Part shown: in pieces, positions 1 to 12,600 of the stretch
Layout: each line of letters opens with the position of its first letter
How positions within the stretch are numbered: position 1 is the stretch's first letter
Source: Saxidomus purpurata
Lineage: Eukaryota > Mollusca > Bivalvia > Venerida > Veneridae
NCBI GenBank assembly: GCA_022818135.1
Contig: JAFMSR010000003.1
Location: 30,329,962 to 30,393,961 of the forward strand
Reading direction: 5' to 3'
Length of the DNA stretch: 64,000 nt
Program-made: the position numbers and the translations under genes
The notes under the pieces: model-generated
The model's database searches: none
What the model saw: only the letters and a program-made list of their open reading frames with translations
Told to the model about the DNA's origin: nothing

Positions 1-665
1 AGACTGAACTTTGTTTTGTTAAGAGAAATTGGTTTAGATTAGATGATTCTATTGAAAGGTGTTTTATACCAAAGAATTCACTAATTGGCTCATGTTTGAT
101 ATGGTAGATGTTGACTCAGCAAGTACACCAGACAATAATGATTTGTTTGAAGAATTGTACCTGCTGTATGCTTTGTTCAGTTTCTGAAATATCTCCTGTC
201 TACTTAATAACATAAGATGACCCACCTTTATCTGTCTGATATTTATTGACCAAATGTATCTAAACTGGAAATCAAAGCATGCCTCTAAAAATGAGAATTT
301 TACTATTATGTTTCCATAATATTAGTGACAGAGGTAATGCCATTGCCATATTTTGAAGCAATTAATGGTAGAAGCTAGAATCTGGCTTCTCTCGTTAGGG
401 CATGAAGATTACTATACATATTGCAGTATGTGTATGTTTTAAAAATACATTAAGTAATTATTGTACAGGCCATGGCTTAATTGTAGTTGTACATAGCAAC
501 AAAGTGCTGTTTCTTTCTGAAGTCCAATATCTAGCTGTGTTACACAGATAAGTAATAATCTACTTTCTTTACAGATCACCACATAGCAGATGCTGAAGAA
601 AAATAACCATAAGTATCATAAGTTATTTGGTATTTTTAACCATAGAGTATTTTGTTATTTTTCAG
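1..665 (+). other. Upstream intron sequence of the LIM gene
   Basis: No coding exon is recognisable before the acceptor that ends at 665 (a T-rich run then CAG). The first coding exon seen starts in the middle of a LIM domain, so at least one further exon with the first zinc-binding cysteines should lie left of the window. This stretch could also hold an alternative promoter for a shorter product starting at the ATG at 696, but no TATA box or other core element is clear. Confidence 0.5.
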
Positions 666-3600
666 TTGATATTTTCGGCCGAGTACACAAAAGCAATGGA
701 TTCAAATTACCACAAGGATCACTTGGCTTGCAAGAACTGCGACAAGAAGCTGATAGCTTGCCGCTACATCCTGAAGGAAGAGCATCCTCACTGCATACCT
801 TGCTACCAGGAACTTTTCGCACATAACTGTGAAGAATGCAAGAAACCCATTGGTCCAGATTACAAGGTACAGAAAAAGTAAAATCAAGATTTCTTAGTGC
901 AAATTACATACACATGATAATTATGTGTTTGTTTCATAACCATTTGACAAAAGAGCAGCCTGACATGAACTGGCGTTAACTGCATCTATTTTGCAGCTCA
1001 TTCTATATTCATACTTACATCATAGAAAGGAACAGGGAACCGTCTTGTTTTGTTGTAAACAGACTCAGCCAGAATGTCTTGCAGTGCATCTTTAAGACAA
1101 ATCAGAACCTAAATAACAAGGTGATAATAATGGAAAACCTGGAAAATAGCACAAAAGCTCTTATTTTGCAACTTCTATCAAACTTTACAGGCATATAAAA
1201 AAAAAGCGGTCTTTGACTATATGTCTCATGATGAAATATTAATTTAAGTCAAAATAGCCTGCCAGGCGAAAACCTTGCATACACATTTTAAGCAGTTTTC
1301 AGGTAGCACCTTTTGATTCTTCAAAACTAACCTATGCCACTGTATTTACTTTAATAATAAGGAAGGATAAAGTAACCTTTTTTTCAAATTTTAGAATTTT
1401 CCAATCACCATAAATTGTTTCCAGTTCAGTTGACAGGCTTTCAGTACAGGTAAATTGACTGTGGTGTCACCTGAACCCTGCCTACAGGGTTATCAGACCT
1501 GACATGTTACCTTGCAATTTAATGCAAGAAAGATGAAACATACCTTGATAAGCTTTTGGCACTTAAATTTATTTCTGCATCCACCTGCAAGTCTGAGTTT
1601 AGAGAACTGAATGGTCTTAAAGCATGCAGAGCATTTTTTGTTTGTTTCTGCAGCATCTTCTCACTCTGTCATAATGACTTTTGGTAGAGTTGATTTGTAT
1701 GTGGGATTGCTGGGAAATATCTCCAACCAGGGACTTGCATAATGCATCAGAGCTGAGAGCTGATTGGCTGTTGTCCTTAATGCATTCTTTTAAAAGGGAA
1801 AATGTCACATTACTTTATTTAATGGAATGTAACAAGATCTCAGACTTTAAGGACTTCATTTAACTTGGTTTCAAGGGATTCAAAATATAGCAGCTTAATG
1901 TCACTTTTGTTGAAACCTGATGATTTAATGGACATTATAATTATGGCTTGATTCATTTTTTGGTTCGGCAAAGACTTAAATCAAGTATACTGATTGTTTA
2001 TTCTGCAATTAACAAAAGGTTTTTACTGTAATATTCTTTGTTCGAAATCTAAGAACCAAGAACCGACCTGTTTCTGTCACATCTTATAGAATTAAGTGAC
2101 TGACATAAGATAGGTGCAGAGAGAAAGTAATATACATCGTTTGGAAAACCATTGGTTCTGCTGCTACAAGAATAGCTTTCAGTACAAGTCAAACAAACAA
2201 AACCCTTCCCAATTGTTCTCTTGAGTTGTTCATGTTATTTTTCATTCATGTTAGCATGCTATACTGGTGTAATTACCTCTTGCTTTGATACAAAATAATT
2301 ATTCTATAAAAAGAGCTTACTTGCGTCACTGCTGTAAGAGTATTATAACAGCAGACATGAAAGGGGGTAGTCAGAAAGTTCAGTTAGGTTTTGAGTGGGT
2401 TTTTTTTTGGATATTCAGTAACATTTTGAGTGGTCTTTTTCTGGATATTCAGTAAGATATCGAGTGGTCTTTTTCTGGATATCAATGGTTGCTTTTATTT
2501 ACACCATAGATATTTGTAAGTATATGCAGGTTTGGCTAAACTGAGCTAAAACCTGTGCATTGATTATAGTCTGTTGACATTGAGCAAATTTTAAAAAAAT
2601 ATCTGAAGTGACTCAGATGAATGTTACGGCTCTCTTGTATAAGTTCTGCATGTAAATTGTAGATAGTGCAATTAAATACCAAGTCCTGAGTAAAGTCTTG
2701 AAATAATTGTGGCACTAACAGTCTACCCTAGAAAGGTATGAACTATGAACTTTTTATTCTACGAAATTAAATGACAGTAGAAGCAAGAGGAGATTTACCA
2801 ACAATGGTGATAAAAACAACGAAAGTAGAAAGAGCAGTCTTAAAAACAGCAATGGAAGGACATCAGAAGTTACGAAACAGCAGTGGTAGAAACATATGAG
2901 ATAGAAACAGCAGTGGTTACTAAACATCTGAGGTATAAACTGCAGTGGTAGAAACATCTGAGGTATACACAGCAGTGGTAGAAACATCTGGGATATAAAC
3001 TGCAGTGTAAGAAACATCTGAGGTATAAACAGCACCAGTAGAAATATGATTGGTAAAAAACATCAGCGGTAGAAGCAGCAGTGGTTACAGAAAAACAAAG
3101 CAAAGCAAGATGCAACAACACTATCAGATACAGAAATATCAGCAGTAAAAGTACATGTATAATCAGCAGCAGCAGCAACAGCAAAAGAAGGCAATTCAGC
3201 CTCTGAATTATAGTAGCAGCAACAGCTATATGGCACTTCTAACTCCTAGATTTTGTACCAGCCCTTATGATTATTTATGGATAACATTTTCCAGGCATAA
3301 CTATCCCAGTGGTCTATCAGGTAATTAATAATTGCAATGCTGGTGTAGAGCCAGCAATAATTAGATATACCAGTACTCTGTATATCTGAACCTATCACAT
3401 TATCAGACCTAGTGGCTAGCATGAAAATGAGAGGAAACAATTTCTTTGTTGTTGCTGTATGGAATGAGCCACTCTATGACAGTCACAGTCTCTGTGGTGA
3501 GCTATGTTTAAATACTGTTGGAATATGCATCTACTTTAGAACCAACATTAAATGGCTCTTTTATGGTATACAAGGAAAGACATGACTGTAAAAGTTGATC

Positions 3601-6600
3601 ATGACTGTAAAAGTTGATCATGACTGTAAAAGATGAACATGACTGTAAAAGATGATCATGACTAGAAGTAAGAGGCCTGCAGTCTATATATCTGTCAAGA
3701 ATCAGAAATAACATGATTTGATTTGGAATCTTTGATAGTATTTCATGTATCAGTAATAGAAAAAATTATACACCTGTTATGCAGTAAATGGTAAAATGTG
3801 ATGGTCTCATCAAATGTTTAATTCCCAGTATCAGAAAGACTTTACCACTAAATGCTTTTGATATAAAACGTAAAAAATATTTTCTGAAGTTCCATGAGTA
3901 ATGAAAAAGCAAGACAAAATGTAATGAATGGAATAACATGGCAAGTAAATCATAAAGAATACACGGCTTTACAGTTTCAAACATGGCTATTTCCCGTCTA
4001 TTTTTTATTGAGTAAATGTTACCGACTTCTTATCACTATATGTAACCTCTACCTAAAATGGCCAATATATGGTCAGGTTTAGCAAGGGATTCAATGTTTG
4101 TGGTTAAATAAAATGTATCGAATTGTTTTAAATGATGTATTTATTGTGCCAATATCACGAGCAACCATGTCAGATGGCCAGTTTACAAATAGCTTATTTT
4201 CATATAGATTATTAGCATAATACATTTAGTTTACTCAAAATTCAAGGGAGGTAACTATCAAGTTCACTTGGTACGCTTCGGATATCTATGTTGTACAGTC
4301 TCGAAACTGTAAACCCAATGTATAAGAAAATCACTGTGAAATCTGCAAAATCATAGACCAAAATAGATAGACTTAATTACTAAGTGTAAACTTTCCTGCA
4401 GACTTCAGACATTCCTCGATTCTTCTTTATCTGGGGATATTTTTCTTTGCAGACAACAATGTGTAAAAGATTTACCTGCAATTTTAACAAATAGAAATAA
4501 GAGATCACTATAGACAGAACTGCTTTTGGCATTGGCTTTTGCATTTTCATGACTTGGAAATCATTTACATTGTAAGATTGGCACAGGCTAATACTGTACC
4601 TGCATAGCCTCAAAACCTAAAAGTTGGCTTTCCTACTTTAATTGTGGCTCATAATAAAAACGATATTGTCAGTTAAATTTTGTAATCTTGAGCAAGATCC
4701 CAACCCTCCTCCTCCTCTCCCACCTTCTATTATTACACCCCCTCCTCCTCCTCTCCCACTTTCTATTAGCTCGATCTGTCAAGAGTTGCTATCAATTTAT
4801 TGACTAGAGCAATTTAATGTCTAAAATCATTCCCTGGCATAGTGAATTTCAAATAAAGTGTAAGACGTATACTAAGGGAAGAAGATGATAATGGAAAAAG
4901 GTGAAAAACTGGGGAGTCATGCGACAAAAAAAATTATGTCAAAGGAGTATGTTTTACATATTACAAAGTGTCCCTGGTTTCACAGGAAGGTGTCTGTCAA
5001 ACATACCATCTTGACATGAAATGTTGAAGTGCATCTTCATTATTCAGAAGAAAAAAAATTTAATAGTAGAGTTAAATTTAAAAAAACCTGCAGATCTAGA
5101 GCATAAACTTTTGCTCGACATTTTACCTGTATATCTAAATGGCTTATGTATAGTAGTACATTACATTTTCATACCATACAGTTGTTACAGAAACCAAGAT
5201 TCAATGTTGTAGATAAACTGATAAAATTACAAACATTGTGTGTATGATATTACTGTTTAGCTTCTGATATGCAAAACAAAATTAGACCAATGTACCAGTG
5301 TTTGACTTATATGGCCTTGGCTACAAACTTTGCTATGTAACATTTCAGACTAGCTGAGTCAGTCATTGTTTATTTTCTGTGTCTGCCAAAACATTCAAAC
5401 ATGTGTTTTATAGGTAAAACTTGGATCTAATCCTAAGTTATTTCACAATTCTCTTTATCAAGATTTCCAAGAATTTACACTATGCTTCCTCATTCCTGCA
5501 CTGTTGGAAAAAAATTCTAAAGAGTTTTTTTTTGTAGATTATGTTACTTGATAAATATAGCAAGCAAATATCACTTATTTTGTACCATATTATTATGCTG
5601 AATAGAAAGTATGTATTGCATTGTATGTCAATCATATTTGATTGGAAAAAAGTTGTGTTTAATTGATGAAGGGAAACACAATCCTGTTTTATACAGTTGA
5701 ACTTGTGTGAATGGACACAAACACATGACCACTTTGTCACTGCAAACACTGGTTTAACTGTAATTTTATAGTACTACCAAACAGGTTTGGTTAGAGAAGT
5801 TTTGTTAAGTGTAGAAGTCACCTCTACTTCATGTCTCATACAAAGGTACAAATCAGTATGACTTAATTACTTTATGCTACATTTTTTTTTCAAATAGTGT
5901 TTCATTATGCACTAAAATAATTTGTCAAGGTATATTTTGTAGTTGCTATAAATCTACAGCAGTCAGACAGCTCTAAATTTTAGTTCTTCAAGCTGTATAT
6001 TGAGTGCTACTAATCACTCTGAAATTTCTGAAATCATACAAAGCTTTTTTCTAGCTGAAAAAATAAAACTTAAAAGAAATTATGTATACAAAATATGAAT
6101 ATAAGTATTCAAAAGGAGGGCGGTAACTTCTTCCTATGAAGTTTGTTCACTATAATAAGATAATCCAATTTTACTCTTTCTACAGATGTAGTGCTTCAAG
6201 GAGTAGGAGAATGAGTATGAGGTTTTTTTATCAAGATGAAAGTGATACCTTAATCTGATAGTTCAGTTAAACAGTTGTTTTCCAACCTGTTAATGCAATA
6301 AGTGAGATTTTTATTAAGATATCTGTACTCATCATCTCTACAGTTGTATAGGTAGGCTGGCGGAATCATTTTACCTGTCTATCTTATTTCTAGTTTTTTT
6401 TGGCTGATTTTTTTCTTGTATTTTTTCATTCTTGATAATTCATTCAAACGAATGATATTGATAGATTTTACTGAGTGGTTTTTGTTTTTACTTTCTTCAT
6501 GATTTTTACATAATTTTTAATGCTTGAGAAAGAATGACAGTAGCTTAATTATAAATATGTGACCGGTTAGATTGTAGGAACATCTTTTGTTTTAATACAT

Positions 6601-9600
6601 TGTCTGGAAACATACATTGTCTGGAAGAATAATTATATTGACTGGAAAAATAAGGCTTTCTATTTCCAAGCCTTTCTGTTGACTCGACAAAAAGTTATGT
6701 ATTCTATGCAAATTTCAGAGAAATGTTTTATAGGATACCAAATCAGAGCTGAATTCATCAAAATTCATTTTCCAACCAATTACCACAGCTTATTTGTCTG
6801 TGTATTGCAGCTATGTGTAATTATGCTCTCAGCTTTAATGTTTCTTTACACTGCTTAATAACTATTTGTTTAGAAGGAAAATAACAACACACTAAAGACT
6901 GCCAAGAAATGTCTTAACATTTCAGTCTTTTAGTAATCCAGGATTTTAGGCTTAGCCTTTAATTAAAAATGGCTTCTTTTCCCAGAAAACCCACCTGATA
7001 CTGAATTGTTACTATTCAGCATTGTCATAAAAATATCTGTCACCTGACAGGGCAAACAAACAAAGGGAAAGGGAAACCATGGAAAAGCATCTATGATGTA
7101 GTCAAAGAAGTTTTAATTGATTTCAGGTGCTTTTTTATACATTGAAATAATTTTTTTCCCTGAAATTTCTCTGATTTTTCGTGTGCATCTTATACATTGG
7201 TGTGACTAAAACATGGAGCATTACGGTATATCTATTAATTTTCTGTGGATGCCTTAAAGAATCTCTGAGGAAAGCAGTAATACTAAGCTCTTAGTTCAGT
7301 GATACCTTAAAGGAAGTAATCTAAAGAAATTTGCATAGTCCCCATAAATCTCTGATGGAATATTAACCAGGGTCTGTGTAAGCAATCAGATTCATTAAGA
7401 ACCTCCTTGCTTTTACATTGACTTGGCCTCCAGCAGAGACATTCTAATTTCGCTGCTAAAAGGGAAAAAAACATTAGAGAAAGTGTGAATGATACAAGCA
7501 GTTTCCAGAGAGATACATTGAGACTGATAGATGAAATATTTTGTAGTTAGAAACTGAAGGGAAATAGAATGTTTTTTTTTCTTGCACTGGTGTAGATATA
7601 TGATGTAGAGCAGGATGTATGGTGCAGCTGCTAATGCATGTCAGTTATCTACTGACAGATGTATCTATTAATATGCCAAATATTTTGTTTTCAGAAAGTT
7701 TTGCTTCCACAGTCTTAATGTTGTAGGTATGTTTCCAGGGCCATGCCTTATCTCGGTGTTTTTCTTTTTCCCACATTTATTTTGACTAAACCCTTCCTGA
7801 ATGTTAATGTCTTCAAGAATGTTACAGACAATTTCGTAAAGCAAATTGTTGTGAAAAAAAAAATGCACATTTAGATGGTAGACAACATACTTTGAATATG
7901 GCAGACAACTATCCTAATAGAAGGTTACAATTATACCAGTGTATTCTTTCTCATTTTTGAAGACACACCAAAAGTGCAAGCTAATTTCAATGAAGAGTGT
8001 ATGTGGCCTCTGGTCGAACTTGAACTAACAACTGCCAGGTTGAGCCATAACAGCTAAACCCTTTCACGATATCCATGTTTGGATGTCTAATGCACATGCT
8101 TTGATCCCACACAGATGCAACACCTTGTGTGGAAAAGATTTCTTTAATACAAAAGAATAGTGTATAGATTCCTGCAGAGATCAGAACCTCTCATCTTCTT
8201 AGAATTGACAGATTGAATTCCCCAGGTGGAAACTATGTAGTTAAAATATCTATAGGTGTTATAGGTTTTTGCAGTATCTTAGATAGATCAGTCACCTGTG
8301 AGCAATAAAACTGCACATGCTGACAAAACTTGCTGGTAATGTTCATATTAATGCTTTTAAAATTTATTACCCAAGGCATTTCTGAATATAATGTCTAAAA
8401 TAACACTTTTCTAAAAGAGAATTTTATCAAGACACTGCTGATTTTCATTCCTGTAACAGTAAAGTTGCAAAAACAGGTTTAATAAGATGCAGATATCAAG
8501 TTAAAATAATTCTCAGATCTTCAGAGAGTTTTAATGAAAGCAAATGGAGCAGCAATGGTGTACACAGTAAAACAAAAAGAATGACATGGTGGATCTCCAA
8601 TGTAAGAAAAGGACAACAAATACATTTGCCAATAAGTTGATTGGTAGTTATAGTTATTTAACAAAATTCAATACGGCAAGTGAAGGATAACATACATCTT
8701 TTAAGTTTAAAGCAAACTAAGGACAAGACAACAAAGTAATTTGCCAAATGAGGAAAGTAAAAGACAACATAGTCATTTGCATTATAAGGCAAGTAAAGGA
8801 CATCATTTGAATTCTGAAGCAGGTAATGGACATCATTTGCACTATAAGGCAAGTAAAGGACATCATTTGCATTATGAGGCAAGTAAAGGACATCATTTGC
8901 ACAATGAGGCATGTAAAGGACAACAAAGTCATTTGTATAATGAGGCAAGTAAAGGACATCATTTGCATTATGAGCATGTAAAGGACATTATTTGCAATAT
9001 GAAGGCAATTAAAGGACAACATAGTCATCTGCGTTATCAGCCAAGTAAAGGGCAACATAGTTATTTGCACAATGAGCAAGTAAAGGACAACAAAGTCATT
9101 TGCATAATAAAGCAATTAAAGGACTAAGTCATTTGCATAATGCGGCAAGTAAAGGCAACAAAGTCATTTGCATAATGAGGCAAGTAAAGGACAACAAAGT
9201 CATTTGCACAATGAGGCAAGTAAAGGGCAACATAGTCATTTGCATAATGAGGCAAGTAAAAGACAACATTGACATTTGCATAATGGGACAAGTAAAGTGC
9301 AACAAAGTCACTTGCATGATGAGCCAAGTAAAGGACAACAAAGTCATTTACATAAAGAGGCAAGTAAAGAACAACATAGTCATTTGCATAATGGGACGAG
9401 TAGTAGATAACAAAGTCATTTGCATAATGAGGCAAGTAAAGGACACCATAGTCATTTGCGCAATGAGGCAAGTAAAGGACAACAAAGTAATTTGAACAAT
9501 GAGGCAAGTAAAGGACATCATTTGCATGATGAGGCAAGTAAAGGACTCCAAAGTCATTTGCATAATGAGGCAAATAAAGGAAACATAGACATTTGCATAA

Positions 9601-12600
9601 TGAGGCAAGTAAAGGACTCCAAAGTAATTTTCATAATGAGGCAAGTACAGGACTCCAAAGTCATTTGTATATGGGACAAGGACTGGACACTATAGTCATT
9701 TGCATAATAAGACAAATAAATGACAATAATTATAAATATTTCACAGTTGAAGTAAGTTAAGGAAATTGTATTCATTTCCCAAATGAGGCAATAAATTAGG
9801 ACAGTAAATACATTTGTTAATTGAGGCAATTAAAGGAACAAAAATACATTTGTTGCTTTAGGCATGTATAAGACAACCTAAAATATAATTATAGTCGTGT
9901 TAACATAGTTATGGTGCAAATAAAGGGCAGCATATCATATAGATTATAGTTAAAGCAAGAGGAGAGCTGCTTATGCACTTCTCAGATGAAGAAAGAAAAA
10001 GATAACTAAAATAATTTCACCCAAACATTAGATAAATTAAAGTTTCATGGATAAGAACAGGCTATATTTCCAAAATAATTCTAATTTTGACACCAAACAG
10101 GCATTGGATTGAATGACAAAAATTCAAATTCTCTTTTGTTACAAGGGTAGGTATAAATGAGTGTCTTGAAGGCTGCAATAGCTTCTTGTATCTTAAAGGA
10201 AAATCTATGATTTGTTACGTGCAAGATTGTGTTAGAGAAACAGACTATCTGTCTAAATTACAACCTGTAACATCATCCAGGTTGTAAACTGGCTTTAATT
10301 AAGTCAACTTTCTGAGGTTGTTCATAAGTATAGTGTTAAAGTCACTCTTAACGAAGTGAAAACACTGGGTAAGTTAGGAAAAAAGGAAAAGTAACCAGTG
10401 CTTAGATAGCTATTCTGGTGTTTTTTGGCTGTTTTTCTTTCTCTGTTGACATATCCTGTGATATTTATAGGGAATATCACACTAACTTGCAAGATGGAAT
10501 CTAGGCCTTCATACATTGATCTTATATTATTGGACTCAATCAGCTTTACTGGAACCACTCCAGGATAATAACTCAGGTTACAGTTTTGTCAATTTACCAT
10601 CAGTCTATCAGTCTGCAAACTGTTACTATAAATAGTATCAAAGACATCAAAAAATGTGTGATTCATACCATAGTTGCAATATGCTTCAAAGCAACAAAAT
10701 GTATGGTATAAAGCCAAATTATTGCCGACTTCAAAGTGCACATCCTTTTGAAATGTCAGTAGCATGATAACTGCATATTGGTTTTATACAATATTCATGC
10801 AACTGTGCCCCTGTACTATAAAGGGTAATTGATAGGCGTAACTTTTATTTTAACTACTTAGAGAAACTGTTGAAAAAAAAATTTTTTTTAAAGCAAACTT
10901 AAAGAAAAGCATTTACAAGAAAACTTGACATGAATTTGTCAGTATGTTAGATCAGTTTTATTAGCCCAATGTTATGTGGGTAGGTAGGGATGGGGAGTTA
11001 CATGGTTTACAGTATAATAAGCGTTGTAGATGTAATTTGCCATAGTCATGCTATATTGTTGCAAATAATAATGAAATAAAACTGTTCTGAAAACTATTCA
11101 CTGGCCATCAGTTTTGCCATTTTTAGTCCTGTAGAGTGTTATACTATTATAAAAATATAAAATATTTACAGACAGACAGATGGCAGACAAACCACTATGG
11201 CATATTAAGCCGTACTGGACAAAGAACTTTGAAAATCTTTTCAGCTTAATATTTTGGGATGTATTTGAACTTTGTATCTTCAAACTTCATAGGATGATCA
11301 ATCTTACTGAGTAGACGATCCCTATTGTTTTTTGGGTCAGTGGGTCAAGGTCAAGGCTAAGGTCACATTGACCTGAATTTTAAAAATCATTTCCACTCAA
11401 TGTCTTGAGATCTACATCATCACACAGTCTTCAAACGTCATAGGATGATTGGTCTTGCTGAGTAGATGATCTCTACTGATTTTTGGGGTCAGTGAGTCAA
11501 GGTCACAGTGAACTCTGTTAGCTTTTCATTGATAACTTTGCATAAAAATTTCATTAAACTTACTCAGAACAGTCCAGTCACCAGCAATACTGGCCCTTTT
11601 GTGCCTCTTGTTTGTAGTTTTGATAACCTTAAAAAAGTTTTAAAAAGGTAGCTTATGAACAACTTTTGATAATCTATTTCAGGATTTGTCATACAAGGAC
11701 CACCACTGGCATGAGTTTTGTTTCAAGTGCATTGAGTGCCAGAAAACCTTGGTTGATCAGCCATTTGCACCGAAAAATGACCAGATATTCTGTGCCGACT
11801 GCCATGACAACAATTTTGCTGCTAGATGTGACGGATGTACTCAACCATTCAAAGGAGGTAAACAATTACACCCAGATACATCTAGCTGCTATTACACCCA
11901 GATACATCTAGCTGCTTTAGTCGTTTTCGTAACATCATAAGAAATGACTTTTAACCAAAAAATGAATTTGAGGTTCATGTCTCACCTGTTATCTGTTATT
12001 TGCAATGTCATCTTGGTATTGTTTGCACAAAAAACATTTCTTTAAATTATCAGCATGCTTGTCATTTATGACTAGTGAAACAAGCTAAATTTGGAAAGCT
12101 TCTTGATATCCACACTGTGTCAATTTTCAAAGTAAATTCTGAAATTTGAAGAAAATTAGTTTTAGATTAACAGTATTGAAAAGCAGCTTATATCATTGTA
12201 AAACAAATCCTTTCTTTTGTTCCAGGCATGAAGAAGTTTGAGTACAAAGGAAAGCAATGGCACGAGGAATGCTTCACATGTATGGTGTGCAATGAGCCAA
12301 TCAGGAACAAGAGCTTCATCCCCCGTGAAGAGCAAGTGGTCTGTGTTCCATGCTACGAGAGAGATTTCGCACAGAAGTGTAACAAGTGCTCTGGGGTTAG
12401 TATATGAGGGTCCTCTTGAAATGTCCCCTTGAAATGTCCCCTTGTAATGTCCTCTTGAAATGTCCTCTTGAAATAAAAAGGATGTTTTGAGACAATCAGG
12501 AATTTTGGTGAGACCTTAATGAGAAAGCCACAGATTAGTTTTAGAAGAAAAATGTGACAGTCAACTGCACTTGTATGTGTTCCAATAGATTATGGAAACA

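Larger units (their letters stand above)
867..11682 (+). other. 10.8-kb intron of the LIM gene
   Basis: Intron between the first and second visible LIM exons (donor GTACAG, acceptor TTTCAG). I see no coding exon inside it; the short open frames lack splice context or lie in tandem repeats. It holds the repeats listed separately at 2860-3185, 3581-3664, 8668-9850 and 11206-11610. The rest is AT-rich sequence with nothing recognisable. Confidence 0.7.

Noticed and set aside
2754..3184. Hydrophobic minus-strand frames of 93 and 104 codons as membrane proteins
   Set aside because: They are antisense readings of the 30-bp tandem repeat.
8668..9850. 36-bp periodic array as a CRISPR, or as repetitive-protein genes on both strands
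   Set aside because: There are no unique spacers between repeats, the setting is a eukaryotic intron, and the open frames come from a period divisible by three.
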